Shown here: piece after piece, positions 52,660-64,000 of the stretch
Position numbering within the stretch: the first letter of the stretch is position 1
Layout of the letters: each line of letters begins with the position of its first letter
Source of the DNA: Ifrita kowaldi
Taxonomy: Eukaryota > Chordata > Aves > Passeriformes > Cinclosomatidae
Assembly: GCA_013398055.1 (NCBI GenBank)
Contig: VZRS01010755.1
Coordinates: forward strand, 186,001-250,000
DNA: 64,000 bases
Reading direction: 5' to 3'
The notes under the pieces: generated by a model
What the model was told of the DNA's origin: nothing
Seen by the model: the letters and a program-made list of their open reading frames with translations, nothing else
Database searches by the model: none
Program-made: the position numbers and the translations under genes

Positions 52660-54153
52660 GTGTGCACGGGTTCCTTTCCCAAAGTGCATTAGTAGAGGCA
52701 TTTTTTTTCCAATTACGAAAGAAGTGAATAAAAACGTAATCATTTTGTCCAAATTTAAAAGTAGGTATTTTTATGCAAGTATATACACCTAAAGTATATG
52801 AATGCAGATGACATATTTTATTTTAAATTATTGTGAAAATCAGAAATAATTGAGGATTCACTATTAACCTATTGGCCTATTTTTTCCTAAAGTAATACTT
52901 AATTGTATTTATGAACTGGCACAACTACTGAGAAGGAAAAAGAAAAATTCCATTTACTAGTGTAAAAGTCTGTAAAAATTTAATGAATTGGACATACTAA
53001 GGAAAACCCACTTTTAAATGCATGGATTGAACCACTGATTATCTAACATCGTAAGATAGCCACGGGTTCAGAAGAAAGAAAAACAAGATTACCTTTGTGT
53101 ACCATAATAAACTCCATGTAAGGTTATGCTCTAATTTTATTATTCCATTTAAGATTCAGCCTATAAGCTATGTTTAATTAAAATTCTGTGTTGACCAGTA
53201 AAACAGAATTGCTAGAGCACAAACCCCAGGCCCCCACCTGTTGAGTATGGCACATAAGGTTAGTGGAGTGTAGTTTACTACAGAGGTTCTATAAAAAGAA
53301 TCTTCTGCTACATTAGCTTTCAGGAGCACTGTGATTATTTTTCATTACATTAAATAGTGGCATCTATTCCATTTTTCACTATTGAAATGAAAGATTACAG
53401 GACAGAAATACTTTAGTGCTTCATAAAACAGGAAGCTAAGCATTTGCCAGATTAGGGGTGAGGGCACTATGGTTTCTCCTTTTGATTTCACTGTGCCCAG
53501 GGATGATCATTAGGGATGAAAGTGAACAGTAAATAGTTGTAAAAGAGAATTGTTGTATAACACTAGTGAAGGAGATTGCTGATGGCCACCATGATGTGAA
53601 TAGGGAAAAGAGCTATATCTTACAGCTCATATTCATTTGTTACCATCAGCATGCTCATTCGTGTAAAATTTTTGCAAGCAGTAGTTCATGGACATGGTGC
53701 TATAATATGTCAGACATCTTCATCTTCATGAGCTCAACACTTCTATCACTCATGGCCTCCACGTCTACTGACTCCTGAAGGCTTTCTCTGTACAGAAGGA
53801 AAAAAATTAAAAATCTACCTTTAAAAAAAATCTTAAATATCTAACATACTCCTATCATCCCGTGCAGGGCCTGTTCAGGAATATTTGTAAAATCACCATT
53901 TAAAAATTATTAATAGTTTCTGCAGTGGTTGGCAATTCTGACATCATGAGTGGATGTAGAGGTGCTGGATAATCTGTATGGTATGTTTGTACCCTTCAGT
54001 TTTCACAATGCATGCTCTATTCCTTACAAAAGAAGCATCATCCAGCCACACCAGCCATCCAAAATGACCTTTGCTCAGTAACCATCTGGGTCAGCTTTTA
54101 ATTCAGAAGAAACTGCATTTCTAATAGTTAAATGCCCAGTGGTAATGAAAGTC

Positions 54154-54208
54154 AAGAAAGAAAGAAAGAAAAAAAAAAGGAAAAGAGAAAGAAGGAAAAA
54201 AGGAAAGA
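54154..54208. repeat. Purine tract, (AAAG)n-like
   Basis: About 55 nearly uninterrupted purines starting with AAAG units, then A-runs and GAAGG units. On the MAGI2 sense strand this is a long pyrimidine tract. Confidence 0.85.
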
Positions 54209-55572
54209 CTAATATGAATTCAAGCAGGTCACTTTAATAATCAATTGTAGTGCCTTCTCATCACAGACTGCTTATGCTAATGGTGCAGATGCTCTTATTC
54301 TGCCTTGTGAAAGCTGTTGCATTTCAGAATGATTTTTAATGGTGCCACTTAACATTCTCTAGGGACGGAGGAAGGAATACATTTTAGATCTCAAAGTGCC
54401 AAGATGAAAAAGTATATTACCAAGCCCAGAGATTAGTTTTTCTGAAGTTTATCATTTACTAACTGAGTTAAAGAGAGTCATAAAAACTTCTCAGGGTTTC
54501 AGAACAACAGACAGCATTGTGTCACTACCCCAATGACAGGCTGGAAAAAAAGATGAGGGCATATTTCCTGATTCAGCCGCAATCAAAATATTTGTATAGT
54601 TCAAAGGAATATAGCATGAGAGAGAAAAAGAAAATATAATGCCTGCTGTTATTGAACATACTGTCAGTAGGTATGTGGAAGCTGTGGAAGTCAACATGAG
54701 TTTGGTTCACCTGCCTTGTTAACACCCTGGCATGGGCCAGGAATCCCTTTCTAACCTATATAGGAGATTTTTCAGGAAAATATTGTAACTTCCCACTCAA
54801 CAGCCTGTGTTTGTTTCTTGCCTTCCTTCTTATCTTTTCTTTCTCTGTTTCAAATTCAATTTTGCCTTTTCAAGCCAGTTACCTACTACAAAGGATAACA
54901 AAAGAGTTGGGTTAAAAGTTACAAAACAGTGCAGCTCCAAGGTCCAATGCAGTGTCACAGTCTTCCAGTTTCTCTAAGAGATACAGTCTTTGCAAATATT
55001 TATCTCTAAGTCTAAACCAGCTTTCCTCACTGCATAGCTTACACAAGAAAACATTGCTTGTAATACCCTAAGGCACAGCACAGATTCCCAGGGAGGGGAT
55101 GCTGCTCCTGGCATGCTGTGCTGCTCCCTCAGGAGCTCAGGGTGGGAGATATTTGGTTTGGATGCTTTTGTTAGCGCAAGTCCACACTGACCAGCTGATA
55201 CATGAAACATATTGTGGTTGTGCTGCTGCTCCCGAAACCTCTGATAGAGGTTGCCATAAGGAAAGAGAGGATAACAATGCCCAGTAAAAAATCATGACTT
55301 AACCTACTACCCCCATACCTAAGTGAATTCTGCTAGGTCACCCATCTGCATTCCATCTGGAGCTCAAAAAATGAACCAAATCAATAGGTATATTCTATGG
55401 TAACACTGAGTGGGTGGGGAGAGAAAAAAAATAGATAAAAAAGTTGGAAGTTGAATTGTTCACTCTCTCAGTAAAAATAACAACAAAGGTAGGACTGACA
55501 ATTCCACCTCCACAAAAAAACCCAAACTGACTGTTTCTTTTGTGGAAGATCTGGAAAACCTAGAGAATGTAC

Positions 55573-55700
55573 TGTGGATGCTGAAAAGCTTTAGAAGAGA
55601 AATTTTCCAGTTTTCTGCAGCATTCTGTGAGAGCTCTGTGTTTCTCACAGAAGCTATGAAAACTGGAAAATTTCTCTGCTAAAGCTTTTCAACATCCACA
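55573..55700. repeat. 128-bp near-perfect palindrome (foldback/MITE-like or hairpin locus)
   Basis: Outer arms 55573-55615 and 55658-55700 pair over 43 positions with only two mismatches (55581/55692 and 55595/55678). A small interior loop follows, with 3 bp pairing possible (55619-55621 with 55653-55655). An inner 10-bp stem, 55623-55632 with 55643-55652, closes a 10-nt loop. The ends read TGTGGATG...CATCCACA. Flanking direct repeats ATGTAC occur at 55567-55572 and 55701-55706 (AATGTAC if one base overlap is allowed), as expected for a target-site duplication. There is no open frame of note. It lies in a MAGI2 intron and would fold in either strand's transcript. Confidence 0.85.
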
Positions 55701-57849
55701 ATGTACCACCTCCGAGTCAAGCCACGTAAGTTCAATTTCAATGAAACTCATGCTCTCCTACTGCCATTCTCATATCAGTAAATTTCACAGAGTCATGACT
55801 GTTTATGTTCTGTCTGCAATCAAAAAGCATTCATGTGCAATTTATTCTCACGAATAAAATGTCATTATGCAAAATTTCTCCTTGCACAATGGAAATAAAT
55901 GTCTAAGTAACACTCACATCTGATAAATGCATCTTCTTCCTTCTGTGCAGCTTACTGGGACATACTACATCCATAATTATGTAGAAAGTAGATTACTTAA
56001 TATTATTATAAATTCAATAATATTTTTTCCCAGCATTGTTACAAAGTCAAATACTGGCAGCAATAGGGATATTTTTTAACATCGGGTGTGCCTGATCCCT
56101 CTGACATTCAGAACTATGCAACTGCTAATCAAGATTTGCATTAATACAGTGAAGAAGTATCAACTGAATTACTGGGGTTTTACTGGTTTTGATTTTTTTT
56201 TCCAACCAAAATGAGTCTATAAAGGGCTTGTTAATTTTTCATTCAAATAAAAATTAAACCCCCCAATCAATTAGAAATAAATAAGGGGGCAAATAACTTA
56301 CATGTTGAAAACTTAGCAAGATTACTGTAGGCAGTGCCTGAGATGATTTCCTTAATAAAGGTTTAATAAGGAACTCAGTGCTCAAGAGGTCAGTGGGCAA
56401 TAGCTGAAGCTGGTCAAAAGTACTCTCCATGGAACTTTTCAAGAGAAAGCTAAGAGTTGCTGTTAAAAGATTTCAAACAAATTACAAAATCCTGTTTTCC
56501 ATGTATTCATAAAGAATAGATTTAAGGAAAGCAGAAACATTGAAAAAAATATTATTAATACTTTATAATTTTTTCAGCAATTTTGTTATCCTTTTATCTT
56601 GTTGTCTGTCCGTACTCCTGCATTATTTGTGCCAGGTGCCCAGTTCATGTTACAGGACTTCTGCAGGGAGAGAATCTTAAACCAGCTCCTTGTTGATCTC
56701 AAAGTTCCCCCTAAAGTGACCAGCATTTTGCTGGTGAAATAGAGATATCTCACATTTTAGCTGCAAGCTCTTGCTCAGAAGACTGGACAGGAACACAGCC
56801 AGGCTTCCTCAGAATAATTAAACAGCAGTGTGCCTTAGCTTCCAAGAAGAGCTTGGTAAAATTTCTGAATTCTGTGTTAAATTACTTGCTATCTCATTTT
56901 TAATATAATAAAGGGTAAATATAAACCGAGTCACTGCAACTCGTATCCTCACAGCTCATAGCTTTAAACTACCCCACGTGGGCACTGCTAGGATGAAGTC
57001 CCTTCAGGATGGGGGACATTTCTGGAAAATGCCAACTCGCCGGAGGAGCCTGACCCATGCCCGAGGAGCTGAGGTGGCACCGCTGGCTGGTTCAAGGTTC
57101 AGCCAGGCACATAAAAGGGACTGGCACTGGCACACTCATTTTGCCTGCAGAACAGGAGCCCTGAGAACATCAACTGCATGCTACATTATCAATTCGTATT
57201 CCTGAAGTTCAGCAGATTTGCTTCATGCCACGTACAGCTCCAACGTGGAAGATCCTGCCTTTGAAACTGATTTTATTAACACAGCTGTTTTATGCCATAT
57301 TCTTTCGATTTTGAAAAAAAACCAGACTGAAAAGAAACACTCTTTTTGATCTTTTGGATGTTCAAATCTTTCAGTGCTTGTATCTCATTACTGACTGTAT
57401 CAATTCAGCCTTGTTACAAACCAGTGTTTTCTATCTAATAAATGCATGATGTCGTGAAGTTAGGCTTTTCTTCTATTTGCTTTTCAGTCTCTTACTTTAT
57501 TTATATTCTTTCCTTTGCTGTTAAATGTTTAACAGCATACCCTGTGAATTTATGGAGTTACTGAATTTACTGTTATTATAAAACCTAAACCCTCAAATTT
57601 GGCTACTGACCTAAAAAGATCCATACAAAAGTATGTAGTTACTAGTAATACAGACCAATTTTATGTGAGGCTTCCAGGTATTTTGTCACTCAAATTAAAC
57701 TACTTTAGTTATCTGTTCACCTCTTAACCTCTAGTATAACAAATTTTAAAAGTTTATTATTCTGTAACAAACCCAAATGACACATTCCAGTGCTACTTTC
57801 AGTGCCACGCTTTCCTAAGGGGGAAACCGGAATACCCTCAACCTTTGCT

Positions 57850-58310
57850 CACAGGGTAAGTGCCCCTGCCCTTGCCCGTCTTGGTTGCCCTCTGCTGAAC
57901 TCCTGTGCATCATGGGGTCCAAAAACTGGATTCAGTATTACAGATGCAGTGTAACAAGTCAGTTCCCAGCCTGTACTGCTTCAAGATTTTCTTCCTGCCC
58001 AGGGGTAGAGCTCTGTATTTGTCCTTGTTGAGTTTCACAGGGTTTCTGCTGGCCCAGTCCTCCAGCCTGGCTAGGGCCCAGTGCAGCCATGACCTTGACT
58101 GGTCCCCATGGGGTCACCTGCAAAGCTGACTTTGTTGCCTCCTTCAGACTGTACATAGAGATGTCAAACAGGGCAGATTAATCTATAAACTGCTGCAATA
58201 CTCCTCTTCCACAGGCATTCAGGTACAGTGTGGACCATTAACCACTACCCTCTAAGCCTCAACACCCAACAAGTTACTTACGTGCACAGTTCTCCATCCA
58301 CTCAGATTTT
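57850..58310 (-). mobile_element. CR1 LINE fragment, C-terminal reverse-transcriptase region
   Basis: In reverse order the CR1 ORF2 end is visible: 'ttggttgccctctgctgaac', 'tggggtccaaaaactggatt', 'cagcctgtactgcttcaaga', 'gtccttgttgagtttcacag', 'cccagtcctccagcctggct', 'cagggcagat', 'ccattaaccactaccctcta', 'gttctccatccactcagatt'. The true 3' terminus is missing. Together with 59130-59640 it may be one broken element. Confidence 0.85.
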
Positions 58311-59129
58311 TAATGCTTTAAATATAATACACAAGATTTTGTGACCGTCAACAACAAGAAAAAAATCCTGTATAAGTCAAGATAAACGACATCCACTGCT
58401 TTAACTTCATCCACAGATTCAGTAATTTAAGCACAGCAAACTGCATGATTTGCCGTGGGTAAATCCACGCTAGCTGTTCCCAGTGCATTAGATGTGGATG
58501 GGATGGAGTTACCTTTCCCCACAGCAGCTCTTATAGTGCTGTGCTTTGCACCAGTAGCTAGAAAGGTGCTGATAACGCACCAGTGTTTTGGCTACTGCTG
58601 AGCAGTGCTGGCACAGCATCACAGGGGTCTCCCCAGCATTCCCACCTCACTAGTTGGCTGGGTTTGGGCAAGATCTTGGGAAGGGACATAGTCTGGACAG
58701 CTGATCCAAACTGACAAAAGGGATGTTCTGTATCATATGATGTCTGCTCAGAAATAAAAGCTAAGAGAAAGAAGGAGGAAGAACAATCTTTATTCATGAC
58801 ATCTGTCTTCCAAAGCAAAGGCTATGTGTGCTGAAGCCCTGAGTCCTGGGAAGTAGCTGGACACTTGTTGATGGAAAGAAGAGAGCAAAATATTTTCCTT
58901 TGCTTCCACATGTGACCATTGCTCTTACTTTATTAAACTGCCTTTATCTTGACCCATGTTTTTTTTTTCCCATCTTATTTTCTCCCCTTTGTCCAGCTGA
59001 GAAGAGAAGTGGTAGAGCAGCTTGATGGGCACCTGGTATCCAGCCAAGGACAACCCACCACACTTTTCCCCCACCCTCTTATTCAGGTGTCCAGAAATGT
59101 TCTCAGAGGACTCTATGCATCATTGTCAG

Positions 59130-59640
59130 GGTCTGACGTCTGCCAGTGTTCTGAGCTCCTCTGCCACAACCCTTGAACTTCCTTGTTTCATGGTCACTGT
59201 AGCTAAAGCTGCTGTTGATTATCACATCTCCTGCTAGTTCTTGCTGTTAACTCATAACAGGTCCAGGTGTGCATCACCTCTCATTGGCTCATCTGGTACC
59301 TGTAGCAAGAGCTTATTCCCCAAAACTGTCAGAAATCTTGTTGCCTGCTTGTTTCTCTCCTGCCCCTGCAGGAGGTGTCAGGGAGCTTAAAGTCCCCCAT
59401 GGAAGCCAGAATCTGTGATCTGAGACTTTCTTGAGTTGTTTACAGTATGTTTCCTCATCCTGATCAGGGGATCTGTAACAACAACCCAGCATGGTCTCCT
59501 TTACTGTCCTCTCCTCTGATCCTGTCCCACAGACTCTCCATCACCTGCTCAGGAGAGCTCCATACAGCCATGCTGTTCCTCTGCATGGAGGAAGCTGCTT
59601 TTTCCTCATCTCCTCTAACCATCTTTCTGGTCAAACAAGT
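59130..59640 (-). mobile_element. CR1 LINE fragment, ORF2 endonuclease region
   Basis: Reverse-complement CR1 endonuclease-region landmarks are visible: 'cttaaagtcccccatggaag', 'aatctgtgatctgagacttt', 'cctcatcctgatcaggggat', 'ctgtaacaacaacccagcat', 'gagagctccatacagccatg'. No open frame survives. The adjoining 58980-59095 stretch has a T/C-rich lead and 'ggcacctggtatccagccaa', which I could not classify. Confidence 0.7.
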
Positions 59641-62600
59641 TATTTTGCCTTGTTTCTGAATGATTTTTAAAATAACAACACTGAACTTTAATTAAAATTT
59701 CAATCAACATTAGAAAACATTTGTTTCATGACTGCCTTTTTCTCACTGGGCCTTGAGAGTCTCGAGTCAATGTTTCAAAATAAAGTACACACAATAATGC
59801 TTTTTGTTTTTTTGGTGGCTTTTTTCTGTCTTGTTATTACAACAAATGGCAATTACTTGATTTTATCTGACAGGCCAGTGAGACAAAGGGATAGATGTAG
59901 TATAAAAAGAAATAGAAAAATGTAGCATCTGTAGTGATAATGTGAAAAAAAAAATTGCCAAGTACTACTTTGTATGCTTACAATGAACTTATTATCTGTG
60001 GGCGGTCTACAAATAAAAAGCTATTCTACCCAGACTGTAAAATTTCAAAGGTACATTACTTATCTGTGATGAGTTGCAACTGCCTCTGAATCATCAGATA
60101 CTGACCCTGTATGGAAATCTGAGAGCAGATTAAATAAACTAGTGCTCTGATCAAGTACAAGGCATCTTACATTTCTATTTTTTATTTCCAAGTGGCCAGT
60201 GAAGTTCTATGCAATCAGATAGAAGAATCCTCCTCAAGCTACTTTCTATATGATCTGTTTCCATGACTACCATGCTTTTAATAATATGTTTTCACAGTTC
60301 TGAACTTGGCTGGATATATGTAATGCAGACACGGTAGTTGTTTAAACAGTATTTGATGAAATAGATAAATCAATACAATTGATGACTGAGATCCCATTGC
60401 ACTGGGGAAAATTCATGTTAACACTGCACCTGCTGAAGCAGCAATTCTTCATTTAAACTAGTGAAATAAGATTAGAGTCTGGTTTTGTCTTCTCAGTGGC
60501 TTCATTGCCTTGCAGAGGGTGAGAACTTTAAAAGTCCCATTTTTTATTACTTTTTGCTTTGTTCCACAATCAATAAAAAGCTGCTTTGGTGGCATGGAAC
60601 TGCTTTCTGAAGCTTCTTGTTATAACTTATTCATCATTATGCATTAGTGATATTTATGGGGACACTCGCTCCATACTTTAAACATTATGTTAAAAAATCC
60701 CTTGGCATTTGAGTGACAAGGAAATATGTACGAATTCATAAGCTTATTTTTCTTTATTTGAATTGTAATGCCATCTGCCAAAACTCACTCTCAGTACAGT
60801 TCTGCATCAGAAAGGAACTTTGCATGAGAAACAGTTGTGTGGTCCTTTTTTTAATCTACCAGACACAATGTGCTTGCATTCACAAGGGCACTTTGTAATT
60901 GTAGTGTCCAGTTAATACAAGGATTTGTGTCAATGACAAGCTAATCAGGTTTCTAAGGCACTTTTCCTTCAACAGTTTTAACTGTGTGGGATAGTAAGAC
61001 AATGAAGATCTGCTCAGATTTTCTTCATGTTTCAATGTTCATTATTGTTGACATGTACTAACATGGAAGAAGAGTTGTAGGAAGAAAGAAAAATAAAAGG
61101 AAAGCAAAGTAGATCTTACATCTTCATAGTAACGATTTTTTATTTTTATGTGATGAAACATTATAAAAAGTGACAACATATATATTTTGCACTCCGTTTG
61201 CCCTCCTCTCTTCCTTCTCAGTGTAAAACCTTCATAAGAGTAAATAGAGTAGCAACCCAAACCCTAGAAAGGGGACTGAGAGGATACTGTATTAGCATGA
61301 TGGAGATGGAAATGGGACAGAGAGATGGAAAAAACAGTTATTGGAAGAAGAGTGTGTCTGCTCACTTTTTTCAGGCATGTGCAGCAATAGACTATTTGCA
61401 TGTCAGGGGACTTTCAGGTTACTCAGTCATGGCTGCCTTTATCATAAGCATCAGTCCAGAGAGGTGAGACATCTGACTTTCACGATACTGATACATGCAA
61501 TTCTGGAATCAGCAACTGGTCTACTTAATTCCAACAGAAAGTAACCTTTTCCTCAGTGTATGCCTTTGCACAGGTATTATATAAATTGATTATTTAAATT
61601 AAATTAATTTTAATTTCATTTGTGCTTAATGGTTGAAGGTAAGTCTCCAAATTGAAGCTGTACCAACTCAGTGGCATCATAAACAAATTCCAATTTGAGT
61701 GCATCTTTTTCTGCCAGTCTTCAAATTTCTGCTCTTTACTGTACCCCAGTCCCTTCAGCTGCTTAAATATGAAGGTTTAAACAAGTTCTTAAAAAAAAAG
61801 GGACCTCCAAACTGCTTCTACAACCTATCCCAAAAGATGTAGGGTCTACCACAAAGTTACTACAGAATATAGGAACATGAAACACAAAAATTGAACCGAT
61901 CTCTCACTGCAATATCTCACTTCAGCCTAGTTTTGCCTGACTCTACATCTTTCTAATTCCTCCGTAAACCATCTTAGAAGTAATCAGATAGAGGCATACA
62001 AAGACATATTTTACAGACTGACCTAGTGACATTTGATTGGAATTTTTTTGGGATTTCTCCCTATGGCCCATAAGAACAATTCAGACAGAGTGATTAGGCT
62101 GGGCCCCCTCAATGTGAACAGATCCTGTTCAGAAAGCGCAGTACGAAGGGCAGCAGCATGACCTTACTGACTACAACCTCAGTTATTTACAAAAATACAT
62201 GTATGAGGGCCCAAAAGATAATATAAAAGCTGCCGTTCAACCAAGGCTGTCCCTAAATCAGTAGAAAAGAGTCTGAGTACATCAGACAAATAAACTGCAG
62301 AAATTGCAAGCAGAAGAAATGATAAGATTGATTTTGTTGTCACTGTGTGTAACTATGCATAATTCTATTATAACCAGGGAAGAGCAGATAAGTACAGAAA
62401 AGAACAACTTCTAGTGGCTGGTTATGTTTATTTTCAATCATTTTTAGTCTTCATAAAACTTAATAAACTGTACTGGCCATCTTCAGACAGAACCCAGAGG
62501 ATGAAAATTTATTGAGATTTCTATATTGGACAGGTGTAGAGACTATTATTTTAAAGCCAAGCAGAGCCGGAAGGGACTTGATTTTACATCTCTCTTGATA

Positions 62601-64000
62601 GGCAGTCTACTGATATAAAAAGTAATGGTGGAATTATCATCCATAGCTTTCAAATGCAGCAGAATGGGAAAAATGAAGTTTCTTTGTAATTTATGATATA
62701 TCCACCGTGTGCACTTACCAAGAGATAGTTATGTTTTTCCTTGGTGAACTTTAATTATTTTGAGCAAAATGTTATATACCTACTGAATATGTGTGCTCAG
62801 TTCCTAAGTTTGCCTTTTGGGCTGAGCTGCAGTCAGGACTTGTGGATTTAAACTAGTGTCTACTTTCTTCCTCAATCTGTAATTAGGTGCTTGCATTCCA
62901 CAGGCTTGGTTAACATCCAGTTCACTGGTCTGTGCTGGCAGAAAAAGATGATTTTTTTGTACCATGGGAAAAAAAGGCCTCCAATCTTTTATTAGAAGCC
63001 TTAAAAATGCAGAGAACTGAATTCTACAGGCATTTTAGGTGCATATTTGTCTCTGCTCCACTGACAAAAACAGTTGTGCATGTGCCATGTTTGTAAACTG
63101 GTTGGGTCTGAACGCTTCTAACACCTGTGGCAGTGGCAGGCTCTGCCAGCCTTTTAGTACCCAGTGAAATGATAAAAATGTATTAGCTTTCCATTTTTCA
63201 GTTGCAGTGCTAATTATACAAGGCAGCTGGTGCTGCAGGAAAATCTGTACTGTTTAACAGTAAAGGAATTTAAATGGAAAGAGGGAACATGGTGTTGCTT
63301 CACAACTGTCTCATTTTTGTCTTTAATCTCTTTTTTCCTTCCAGCATTTTAAAATGACTAGATGATGAGAGAGGACTAAGGGAAAAGGGCGGAAATACTG
63401 AGAGAAAGTATCGGTGTGCTAGTGAGGGGAGGAAGACATGCCATGATAGCTGGGCAAGTCTTGCTTGGACTGGCCCTGAATTGCTCATTTTTCACCATAT
63501 ATTATGTCTCTCATTGATTTGTTAATCTCTTCTCATTTGTCGGTACTATTTCCTCCATCTTCCCTTTTTTTTTTCCTAAATTTTTAGCTTCTTTTCCCAT
63601 TTTATTTTTTGAAATTGAGTCAGTAAAAACAGGATACCCTTTGGTCTACTAAAAGTGATGGAAGACAATGGTGTCTTCTACAAGTTAAAATAAGAACAAA
63701 TGTTCATACAGTTTGTACCATACAGCCTAAAGAAGAGAGAATGTTTATGTTTGCTACTTCTGAGTTTGCAGAAGCTGAGTCTGTATATCTGTACAAAGTC
63801 TAAAATAAAAGGTGGGGGGGTGTATAAAATGATTTTAAAATCATGTGGTGGCTGTTTGTTTAAACACAAAGCCCCCAGTGATATGAATATAGTGAGTGCT
63901 TAACATCCCAAGGATTTTACAAAATTAAAACCCATTCACATGTCAGTCTAGGGTCCTCCTGAGAACATTTGCATTTCCTTGTCTTCCTATAATAAAGGTA

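Larger units (their letters stand above)
49952..64000. other. MAGI2 intron 5' of the WW2 exon
   Basis: No WW1 exon (a segment like ENWEMAYTEKGEVYF) was found here on the minus strand, so the intron continues past 64000. It contains CR1 remnants at 51626-52170, 57850-58310 and 59130-59640, a 128-bp palindromic insertion at 55573-55700, an AC-rich simple repeat near 52.6 kb and a purine tract near 54.16 kb. A short GC-richer patch at 56940-57200 contains the palindrome CCCACGTGGG at 56973-56982. The rest is plain AT-rich intron. Confidence 0.8.

Noticed and set aside
62555..62610. 'ggaagggacttgattttaca' resembling a CR1-type 3' motif
   Set aside because: Too short and without the flanking CR1 landmarks to call.
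49952..64000. Search for the WW1 exon of MAGI2 upstream of WW2
   Set aside because: No minus-strand segment encoding a second W-to-W/P WW unit with splice sites was seen, so the exon is taken to lie outside the window.

Overview
This window is vertebrate, almost certainly avian, nuclear DNA. It is AT-rich and non-prokaryotic, and nearly all of it is intron. It holds a minus-strand slice of MAGI2 (S-SCAM/AIP1), a multi-PDZ synaptic and junctional scaffold, broken up by LINE CR1 remnants. The bird assignment rests on the abundance of CR1 with Neoaves-like 3' ends, the absence of mammalian SINEs, and MAGI2 residues that differ only slightly from the human protein as I remember it.

Four canonical MAGI2 exons are visible on the minus strand. 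In transcript order they are: 49951-49894 (start of WW2); 42914-42793 (end of WW2 and linker); 41359-41177 (first half of PDZ1); 12524-11889 (second half of PDZ1, linker, complete PDZ2). All have GT/AG borders and compatible phases. Joined, they give 999 nt, or 332 complete codons, with no stop. Neither the WW1 exon upstream nor the exon after PDZ2 was found, so both should lie outside the window.

The most interesting coding observation is a fifth, exon-like segment at 42175-42047. It is 129 nt, stop-free and phase 1-1, with a good acceptor and donor, and lies in a small GC- and CpG-rich island between the WW2 and PDZ1 exons. Inserted there it would add 43 residues, including a basic, serine-rich phosphosite-like motif, without changing frame. 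I do not recognise it from the canonical human protein.

The most interesting noncoding observation is a 128-bp near-perfect palindrome at 55573-55700, flanked by a 6-bp direct repeat. It looks like a foldback/MITE-type insertion or a long hairpin RNA source.

Layout: 1-11888 is the intron after the PDZ2 exon (CR1 scrap near 1.9 kb). 12525-41176 is one 28.65-kb intron that splits PDZ1; it contains CR1 copies near 15.7, 37.6 and 40.2-40.5 kb, simple repeats and a possible cryptic exon near 14.4 kb. The interval 41.2-42.9 kb is a compact three-exon cluster. 42915-49893 is an intron with little recognisable content. 49952-64000 is an upstream intron with CR1 at 51.6, 57.9 and 59.1 kb plus the palindrome. 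I saw no rRNA, tRNA, CRISPR array or intact autonomous transposon. The many short open frames elsewhere look like chance.
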